A stretch of 64,000 nt of DNA from Fasciola hepatica (lineage: Eukaryota; Platyhelminthes; Trematoda; Plagiorchiida; Fasciolidae): contig CANUEZ040000104.1 of NCBI GenBank assembly GCA_948099385.1, positions 1,393,501 to 1,457,500 on the forward strand, read 5' to 3'. A program made the translations under genes and the position numbers. Positions within the stretch are counted from its first letter, which is position 1. Each line of letters opens with the position of its first letter. Below the pieces are notes generated by a model. That model did not search any database and was not told the DNA's origin. It saw only the letters and a program-made list of their open reading frames with translations. Shown one piece after another: positions 9,124 through 19,700 of this stretch.

Positions 9124-10682
9124 GTAAGTACCAGTACCCTCTTCCCTTTCGTTTTTCTTTACTGTTTATCAGCTCCTCCGTACAGTCCGCAAGAAAGGCC
9201 ACCACCGGCGCAACCGTCGGCACCGTATGCTTACATTGGACACACTACGTCCGCTCCTAGCTACCCCGGTGGGCCTCCTCCTTATCCGTCGGTCGGTGAC
9301 ACTCCTGGTCAACCACCGCAAATAGGTTTTGTCATTCCATCAGCTGCTAACCAGTCGTACACAGCGTACACCGTCCCATCAAGTGAGTATCAAATGGGCT
9401 CTTTTCCAGCTTTATTTCCGACAGTTTTTTTCTGAACGTCCGTATTTGTTGATTACTTTTCGCGAAATTATGTTATGTGACATCATTACATTGCTATAAC
9501 TTTTATGTCCTAGGAGTAATTATTTTATAAATACGGAAACGGTTTTTCTGACTGGGAATTTAGATTCATCTCCTCATTCACCGTTGAAAGCCCAACGGGC
9601 TCGATCTGCCGTCTTTGCGTCCAAATAGAAACCGTTAACACATTGCGCACCCGCCGAATCCTTGAATTAAGGTCGATGAAAAACGCCACGGGTCATTGTG
9701 GTTCTGAGGAAAGCAGCAGTTCAAAAGTCGGGCATGAATCAAATGCACTTCGTACGCCTACATGTTGAAATCACTCAACCTCCTTCAACGTCCGCACACT
9801 GTCAAATAGGGTTAAAAAAAATGCCACCACTAGAACTCTTGAAACTTCCAAAATATACGTATGCTTTGTCTGAAAAACACGCATACAAGACCCCACTTCT
9901 TTGATCACTCTTCGCACCCTAGAAACAAAATCAGACTTTTGATTTACTCCTCATGTATTGAATGATCCGGTGTGCTCGTGGTCATTCTGGCTTTGGGATT
10001 GCTTTGAGCATGGGAGCTGAGCGTGATTTACTAAACTGGATTCCAGTCAGCAGTCGTTTGTGTACAGTTCGGTTGGACGGTTCTGATCCTGTCAGCAGTA
10101 AAAAACTGAAACGTCGATGCTGGCGTGGATCAGTCGAAAATTGTCGTTTATTTTGATTTGTGACTGTGGACACACATCACGCCTTGGTACGTGCTCGCTT
10201 CTGTCTAGCTCTCTTCTGTTGTCGCACCAACGCTAAAGCCACCCGTCCCGTATGCCTGCCCATCGTTTATCTTTTCGTACTCTTTTTACATGTTCTGGAC
10301 ACGGCCGGAAGAAACGGCGCGGCGGTCAGGCTGTGGCTTAGCGTAGGGGAATGAAGAAGTTATCTTCGGGTTGATGTTTCCTGCCTTCCTGGTTGGGGCC
10401 CAGGAGATAAGGATTGCCTTCTGTTAGAGAGACTGGGAGATGTGGTTCAGAATCGAATCCAGTGACACGAATGCTGTATGGCCTGTCCGTTGACTTCCCA
10501 TTCCTCAAGAAGAAATGAAAAACAAAAAAAAAATTACAAAACGTATACGGTGGAAGTATTTTAAAAATCTTGTTTTTACCTGTTGTAACCTAATGTTGAC
10601 TAATAATCCCCCCGACTTAGTAGTCATTTCGACTGTTGTTGCGTTGGCACCATGCTTGTTCTCAAGCCAGTGCAATATATAT

Positions 10683-10753
<71 letters not shown>

Positions 10754-13700
10754 TTTACGCTTCGGCTAATCTTAGTCCACCCACACACCTTCCGTAGGCC
10801 CACAACCTCTGTCGTTCATGGTCTAGAAGTGGCGTTCGACTCAGTCGGCCACACAATTCTATGGCGCTGTTTCTCATTGAAGGGTGTGCCACAGAAATTT
10901 ATTTCTCTTTCCAAGTGCTTTTATGCGAACAGTCGAAGCTGAGTTCGTGCTTACGGCGATCTGTCACCCGAGTTCACCACGGAAAGTGGTGTTCGTTGGG
11001 GTTGCCCTCTTTTGCTCTTGCACTTTAATTTTTGATTGAATTCATTCTTGAGATAGCCTTACCGTCGTGCGTGAACAGCGGCATCGATGTTTGCTCATGG
11101 AGTAAAATGTCTGTCTGACTTGAATGTGCGGACGATGTTGTTCTTCTGAGTGAAGATCCGGGTATTTGCAAGTTTTTCTAAATTGCCTAGACAACAACGT
11201 AGCAATGTTTGGGTTGCATTTTGCACCTTCAGAGTGTAACATGATGCTACAGGACTGTGTTTGCGTTACACCAAATCTCATTTTGGCAGAGGAGACTAGT
11301 TGAAGTAGGTAAGTTTTCATGCCTGGTCATTTGCCACTTAGCAAGTGGTCAGATATCGGAAGACGCGTTTGAATTTCACCAATGTCAGTCATCTGGGGCG
11401 CCGGTTGTCTGTCAAGGGTCGAATGAACACTGGCGGTTAGATCCGTTCTTTCATACGACTCATAAGCGTGGCCGTTAAGCGTAAAAGATAGGTGAAGACT
11501 GTCGGTATTTGAGCACCGATATCTCCGTAGCGTTGCCCGAATACGGTGGGAACACCGTATCAGTAATACTGAAGCTAGACGTAGGATGTTGGGAACCAAA
11601 AGTCATTCATCGAAACATGCACTGAATCTAAATAGGTTGAGGTGGCTGTGACATGTGTTACACATGCCCACTGACAAACTCCCTCGGTGTACGCTGTTCT
11701 CCGAGGCAGTTAGTGTTCGGAGTATAGGTCGAGGTGGGCAGTCCAAGGCATGACAGAAAGGTTTGAAAACAATGAGAGATGAGCTCAACCAAGTAGGGCG
11801 TGTTGCACTTCCTGGTTGGGGTTCACGCGACCCGCCTGCCAGATGATTGGAGACATTCATTGATGTGGCTAAGTCTCGCAGCCAGTGGCGTAGCTGCATT
11901 CGAACTCTTCCTTTGTCTTCATGATTTCCGCTTCTTTCTTTGCTTTCACCCCTTTCACTTTATGCTTCTATTTTTTCTGGCCTTGACTCGGCGATGCTGG
12001 GAGGTAGCAACCAAAACCAAAGCACGGAAAGGCGGGGTTAATGGTTGAATACACTGAAACTGAAACGAAATTCTAGTTGGGACTTGAAGTAGCATTTCGG
12101 TTTGTGAGTAATGTTACCGTCAGTATCTCATGGTGTGCTAACCCCATCCGCTGGTGCCTGGTGAAATCTAACAAAGGTGATTAAACCGCTCTGTTGTGGG
12201 ATCTTGGTTTTTGAAAGATAAGCAAAGGGGTGAAACAAAACTTGACTCGTTTGTGTCACAGTTGCCACCTCACTTTCGTGTTAGATTCCTGTGTATGCTT
12301 GCAGCGAAATTTTGGGTATAACCGGCAACGGGACCCTTAGACTCAGAATGCTGAAGAACCACGCAAGGTCCCAATAAGTCAGATGTGGTTACCGGCCGTA
12401 TACAACCAAAGTGGCCGGTGACAACGAGATTCGAAGTTTTTACCTCCGATGTGGTAAACGCTTAATCTAATGAACCACCACTGGTTTAAAAGGAATATTG
12501 TGGATCAGTTTCTGAGTTTTATGGGGAATTCGGTTGACCTTTTATGTGTAGTTATATGAGTTAGATGAGTAATAGAAGATCCTGTACGCAGAGTAATTCG
12601 TTGATAGATGGCTCAAAAGTTATATGGGATAAATTTGCAAATAACGACCTGAACATACTTCGATGAATAAAGAATATTGAAGACCGCCAAGTAATGGCCT
12701 CAGAAAATTAAAGAAGCGAGCCCACTTCAGAGCACCTCGAAATTTTTCTTTAGAAGACCGACGGCGGTGGTTCAGTGGTTTACTCCTACTAAAAGTCATT
12801 AGATCCCTCAGAGATTATCGTCGGCACCGGTCTTATTCTACTGTAGGTGCTTTGTGGACAATCGATTCTCCTTTCCTGAAACTACTGTTATTGCATAATG
12901 AGTCAAAGCGAAATAAAAGGCAGCCTAATCAAGGAGAATAATTTCGGATAATACAGTTAGAGAAAGATTTTATTCAACGAGAGGTGACTTAAGTTAGCGG
13001 ATTTGATAGAATACGAAGCGGGGAATAAACTAGTGGAATTTGGTATCAGCGGTGGGTTAGAAGCGTTTCACGGAGCTTACTTGGGATGAGGAATTAGTGC
13101 TGAATACAGATGGACCATATTGGAACCCAATCAGTCCAGGATTGATTACGAGTACTGTTGTTGTTTTAACCCTGGGATGATAAGCGCTGAGTTGAGTGCG
13201 TCAGATTCAACTTTTCCCAACGAAGGCCATGCAAATCTTTCAGGGAAGGTTATGGTAACGGTAAATAGCGGTGCATTTCCAAACAGATAGAATCAGACCG
13301 TTCGACCATTGGCTTTTCAATAAAAAGGTTTTGTTGTTGGATGGTGTGGAATCACACCATATGCATTCTTTCAAATGGGACAGATCCTCATTCTCCTCGA
13401 GTTTTGGTTTTGTCGAATAGATTCAACTGTCGAGAAGATTTTCATGAATACTATTGTAATTGTGGCCAAGGGTTTTGTGCTGCCAATCAACACCTTGTTC
13501 CTTTCTTCATTGTCAATGTTTCTCCGGGAAAGCTTTAAATCTATAATCGCTCGAGTAAACTGAAGGTATAGGCTATAGCTACAAAGGTCCACTGTACCAC
13601 TGAGATGAACCGTCAACTTTGGTACTATATCCTGCGTGCATGAACCACCTACTACGCCAGTAAGTTGTAGTGGTAGTGTGCTATAGTCTGTGAAAATTGT

Positions 13701-16700
13701 CCAGCGATGTTAGCGGTCGAACTGGTATTCATGTTTATAAATACGCCACTCACACCAGTTGAACAACACCGGAATCCGTCTGTGTCGCTTTATTTTTGTT
13801 TTCTTTCAAATTTTCAGCGACTGTTGTCGTCCAACCTAACAGACAGCCTTCTGTATTGCATTTTGGCCGTGATCCGGTCATGGTCACTTGTCCCGGATGT
13901 GGGCATTATGGCTTGACAAAAGCAACTCCAGAATCAGGCTGTCTCGTCTGGCTTATTTGTGGTCTACTTTGTTTGTTCGGGTGGGTCAGATAATGTTTTT
14001 TTGTCCTTTTTATTTGATGGGTTAGTTTTGTCATTCGCATTAGCGGCCAAAAGTGAGCGTGGATGACCGTTTATTTGCCTACGGCCCTTTTTCTATTCCG
14101 TTTAGTGCATTTATTTGCTATCCGCCTTATACGCACACGGACGCATTCCTCCTAACTTAATCCATTTGACTGTGACGAGTATCGCACAATGTACGTTCTT
14201 TTCTGTGCTCGAACTTCCTCTAGTGTTTCGTATGTAATTATTGAACGATATGAATGTAAGTGGAGTCACAAAGCTGCTAGTAATACTCTGTACGTCCATT
14301 CTGTTATTCTTGTTACGAATCATCAGTGCAGCGGCCCATGTATTCAGTGCAAATTCAGCAGGTCAGGATTAAGGGATAGATGAAATGCTAGAAGCTTGAC
14401 CGATTATGAGTACAATTTTGAATCACATGTATTCGCACTAACGTTTGCCCATCTAGTCTTGTAACAAGAAAGCGAAACCGCTTAGACATATCTGTTTTTA
14501 CTCAGTCGAACAATTGCAAATGGGCAGTGTGAGGGTATGGGTTGAGTCATCGTTGGTAGACAGCCAAGTCTCATTGGCAGTCAGTACAGAGCTCACAGCT
14601 AGAAATAATATAACTACGAAAGACAGGATTGCCGATCAATGGCGTAAGTCCATAGAATGAGAGGTGAATCCTGTCAAGTAGCCTTTCGCTTCAATACCAG
14701 CCCATTAGAAGGCTTGGTCCTCCGCACCGGTCGGACCAATACGCTTCGTGCGACGACTAGGTACAGGGATCAAAGTCCTGTTTAATCATTGTTTTTCGAT
14801 GATAAAATAATATTGTTTGCGAGTGTTTTTCCTCGCATTGGTGAGACGGTTTGGAACAGGCAAAGCACATACAGCCGTTAAAATGGTTCGTTTTCATGCC
14901 CGCACGTGGCACCGAGATCGATCCTCCGGCTTTCGGCCCATTTCGGTTCCTGCGCGACCACTGAGCTTGTTCTTGTGCGCCCGATTGCCCCTAACCGACA
15001 TCTTAAACGGCAGCTCTCAACTTAGGCCATCTTACAGTCAATCCAGGATCCTGCTGAGATCTGTCTGGTTGTCAGTAGGATTCCTGCTGTCTGTCGCGGA
15101 ACGCTTCCGAAAAAAGTCATTACTTCGGCATGTTGGGTTGACATCTTTAATACTATGCGTATGGCAGGCAGAACTATAGCCGCTTTAGTTTAAACACGAC
15201 ATTAATCATCTTGTATTGATGTATTGATGGTTGGCAGATTTTCATAAAGACTTTTCACATTTGGATCACCTCAAAACATTAATCATCTTGTTCCGGTGAT
15301 TGAGAATTGACTCGTTGTTGAACACCGTAGAAGCACCGTGCAGTTATTTTTTATGAGGTGATGTGGATCTACCAAGCTTTCGTGTACATTGAGGGATGGG
15401 TGAACCAAAAGGTCCCATTGGTTCCGTTTAGGCTGTTCGGGCTGATCCTGAATGTGGTTTACTTCACATGCATATGAAGTCTCAGCTCATCAGTCTGTTA
15501 CGGTTGTTGAACTGACCAGTTCAACAATTTTCGTGTACATGGGCTAACCGGAGTCGATCAAGGAAGACAAATGCACAGAAGTGTTCGCTTTGTTTCACCT
15601 TCAGATGGGTGGTGATTTTTTTGTTTTTAATCGTAGAATACTCCAATGATCGATTTTTTTAGAAAATGATATGTGGCTGGCACATATCTATCCTTACGGT
15701 GTTTCACATCAGGCCAATGCAATGGCACAGTTGTCCACGCGAATACACTATCGTCAGCCTGACAGTTGCGGTTATGAATTTCTGTGGTCCACTCGCTAAC
15801 TTTACTGATTTTACAAAACCCGTGCATGTACTGTATTGGCCTGATGGGAAGTGGCGGAAAGACAGATCTGTGTTTGCCGTACACCTTTTTTGTTTTGCTT
15901 TTAAAATTTTTAAGAGCAAATAAACACTTTTGGGTAAAAACCATTCCTAAAATTATTCTAGTGAATGAATACTAACATATTACATCTAACCCTATCGAAA
16001 AAATAGGGTTGAAACTAGAATGATAGCCATACTGAGAACGTGTGAGCAGCGCAGAGTGTGAAAGACGATGAACAGACACACAAAACATGTTCAATGCGCT
16101 GAAGCAGTAGAGCGTGATTATCTTGGTTAGAGGGCATCTGCCCAATACACGATGATGAACCACATCGTCGCAAATTCATTGGTCGGAATTTCTGGGACTT
16201 ATTAGTTTACGTATGATGTTTACCGGAACTTTAAAACATCGCAAACTCACGTCACATTCCTCTTACGGAGGGGCATCTCTCTTGTACACTTTGGATCCGC
16301 TTAGTGTTGGTCGAGATCGACCAGTAAATACACCATTGGTCGGACGGCTTCGTAGTTTGTCTCGATTTTCGAACGTGCCATTTAGCTTGAACAGCCTCAA
16401 CCAGGACAAAGACAACAAACGATAGTGACAACAATTAATCATAACACACGCTTGCTGGAATGGGGCACCTATGTGTGAAATCATTCAGCAGTTTATCAAA
16501 CGAACAGTGAAAGTAATGTGTTGGGATCCATACGCAGATAATTCCTTTAGTGTTTTATGGATCACAAGGTAGAAAATAAACAGCTTCGAAACTACTTTAT
16601 CGCCACCCGTTGGGGCGGTTAGTGATCTATCCCGTGGACCACAACATGTAATCGCGGTATGTTGCATATCTCTTATCGGGCGTCCTCAGCGCACGTTGTC

Positions 16701-19700
16701 CACTAAGATGTGCTGTTCACTGATAATGGGGAAGAGCGACCAGTTCGTGATGTGTCAGAAAAAGAGAAGACTTCATCTACCGTACCTGGTCCTCTGGACT
16801 CGTGGGCTGATTTAGTCTACCTGACCCGCTTATTGGATGGTTAGATATATTTCGGTGACCTGATCAAATCTTGCGACCCTTTGAGCTCAGTTTTTACCCG
16901 CATACAAATGGTGATGCGGTTTCAGTTGCTTTCGCACAGCTAAATGCAGACGAAAGTAGTAGCTCATGTTTCATTATAACAGCGACCAGCATCATCATGC
17001 GAATACCGTCGACCGCACAGTTTGTCTAGAAAAACTTTGGCATCAGTTGATCAACATGATTGGTTCATTTCTGACCTAGCGCTGGTAAATTGCTGCCTAC
17101 GTTCGATTACTGCACGTGACCTGGGGTGGGCGTCAGGTTTCGCACGTTTTGTTACCTGTGGTGACATGTTAACATTGACTCTTGTTGACCTATTCTGATC
17201 TGGTGCCATACTGTGTAATGGTACTGCTGACAGTTGGCAATCGAGGGTGTTCGTCGGAAAATCGAGTTATAGTGAAGTAGTAAATGTATACCACCCACCC
17301 CTTTTCCAAGTTGAGAGGGCTTACGTTTCTGTAGTATCCGAGTTTTCAATATGGTCCGAATAATCCCTGTTTTATAATTCAAACCATAAACACGTCCGCA
17401 AATACGCTCCCAAGACATTAGTTCCACTTCCAACTCAGCGTATTTCATTACACTTGTGAAAATGAATATAAAGTCACATACAGTACTGTACTGCTATGTC
17501 TAACTTAATGCTACAGTGTGAAACTCCCATATGACCTATGTGTGCTCCAATATATAGCAGTACATCCTCTCGTGTGCATTGTTGTTTACTTTGCTATAGG
17601 CGGGACCAGCACAGTATCAATTTCACTCAACAGCATATGTTCTGATAGTTGAATTTAATATTCTGAACATGCAACAATGAACGATATTGGTTAAATCAGT
17701 TTTAAAATACAGTTAATGTATGCACATATTCCTAAAAGCTACACGACCTCTTACACAAAGTGAGTCTGGTTGATATTGTGGTTTTGACAGGGGATATGAA
17801 TGCAAGAGTAGGTCGACTGTCGTCGAACAAAGCGCATTTAGGAGGCCCTTTTGGGCTAGATTCATGTCGTTCGGGAAATGCGGGACAGACTCTGACTCTG
17901 TGCTCTGATCATCGTCTGTAAGAGCTTCAGACGATCCAATAGCCCGTATGCCACGTGGCGTCCGCCCTCTTTTGGTCAGTAATGGACCCAGATTGACCGC
18001 ATTGCTACAAGCCACAAATGGCGGGGTTGTATATAAGGCTGTCGATCGTTCTGGAGCTTCTCGGTTGACTCCAGTCACGCATTAGTTTGCATTAAGCTGT
18101 CCATGTGCTCCGGTGGGCGCTCCAAACGAACGCTACAACGACGGTTAGACTGCGATCAGCTGTTCCAACCAACTCAACCATCCGTCTTTCCAAACGCGCT
18201 AGCTGAAAAGCTAGATGTAGCCCCACTTGATGACATAAACTACCACTGGTCGCTAATCAAATATGCCTTGCATTTTGCTGCCCTAGTAAGTTACGGCCTG
18301 TATCGCCGTGTCGCAAGACCCTGAGTTTGTGCTGAATCCCTGCGCCTTCTCGGCGCACGCCAGTCGATTCCGGCTGGAAACGACTATAACGAAGTACGAC
18401 TCGTAATGAGACATGCACTTAACGCGAGTCTGTGCAGAGATCGCTAAATCTAGTGGTCGCAACGTGCATCAGAAATGGAGCCTGCTCCGCCACGGGAAAT
18501 TTCCGTAGGTTGTTCTCTCTCATTCGAGTCACCGGTAATAAATCATCGGGTGAGCGGAACGATCTTTGAAGTTGACTGTTCATCAATTCACAATCAGCAG
18601 CGGCATCTCGAGGGCTGAGCGGAACACTTCCGGACAGTTTAGCTGACTTCCTGTGTCAACTTCACATATAGCTATTCCGACACACTTCCCGTGGTCTTTT
18701 TAGACAGATTCGTCTACTGAGACAGAGATCTATAAAGGAATTCAAGCATTAGGACGTCACAAAGCACCGGGCTCCAGTGACCTTCCCTCAGCCCTATTTA
18801 AAGATGACGGAGTACAACTCATTAAAAAACTTCATGTGTTGTTCTCGAAGGTCTGAAATTCCGAGCTGGTGCCCACCTTGGGGGGGGGGGGGGGGGGGGG
18901 GTCGATTGTTGTCCCCCTCTTCGAGAAGGTCTCGTAGTAATTCCGCCAACTACAGGGGTACATGCCTAACCCCAAGTAGCGTCAAAGCTGCTGGTAGGTT
19001 GTGCTGAATGCGTGAAGAGCAAACTCACGAGAAGCAGACTGGGTTTTCGTCCCTCGTAGATGCATCGATCAAATCTACACCCTCTGACAGCTACTCGAAC
19101 ATCTTTATACTTTCCAGAGACTAACGATCATCGTGTTCCTAGACATTCGCACGGTCTTGGGCTTTGTCTATGGGAATGTGCTGTGGGAAATGTTGAGAAA
19201 TGGAGCATCTTATAAATGTGTCGATCCTGCAAGAATAGTACTTCCGTACCTCAGGTCGGTTTAGGGCCTACGTCCAGTATTCACTGGTCTTTGCCATTGC
19301 GAATAGAGTACGTCAAGGTTGGCCCAAATCCACATTTCTTCTCAACTTTATCATAGAGGGTGTTCTACAGAATGTCTTTTCTGGTCTACTAAATAATGTT
19401 GAACTGCCACCAAGGAACAGAGTTCTCGACTTAGAATAAGCCGATAATATTGCTTTTCAGCATGACAATATACAGGCAATGAAACACGCTCTGAACTGCT
19501 TGGCGATTGAAGTGTCCAGATATAGTATGCACTTTGCGCCTTCCAGGCGTTATGCTTCTACAAGACTGGCAGGAGCTTGTGCCTTCACTCACCTTCCGTG
19601 GTGATCAGCTAGAGTTAGGTGATAACTTCAAGTACCTCGGGAGCTTAAATACAGCTGGAGCAACTTTCGTATACCTGCGGCACCTGTGGCGCCGCCGTGA

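Noticed and set aside
11042..11320. 92-codon - strand open frame, nearly repeated at 27,670-27,948
   Set aside because: The repetition reflects two related RTE-B copies. The coding sense is + (ADDVVLLSEDPG), so the - frame is a shadow.
14817..15179. 120-codon open frame in the LITAF intron
   Set aside because: It starts at a non-ATG codon and has no motif, no splice context and an arginine-rich random look.
17713..18078. 121-codon - strand open frame
   Set aside because: It is antisense to the RTE-C endonuclease relic, whose + strand motifs explain the sequence.
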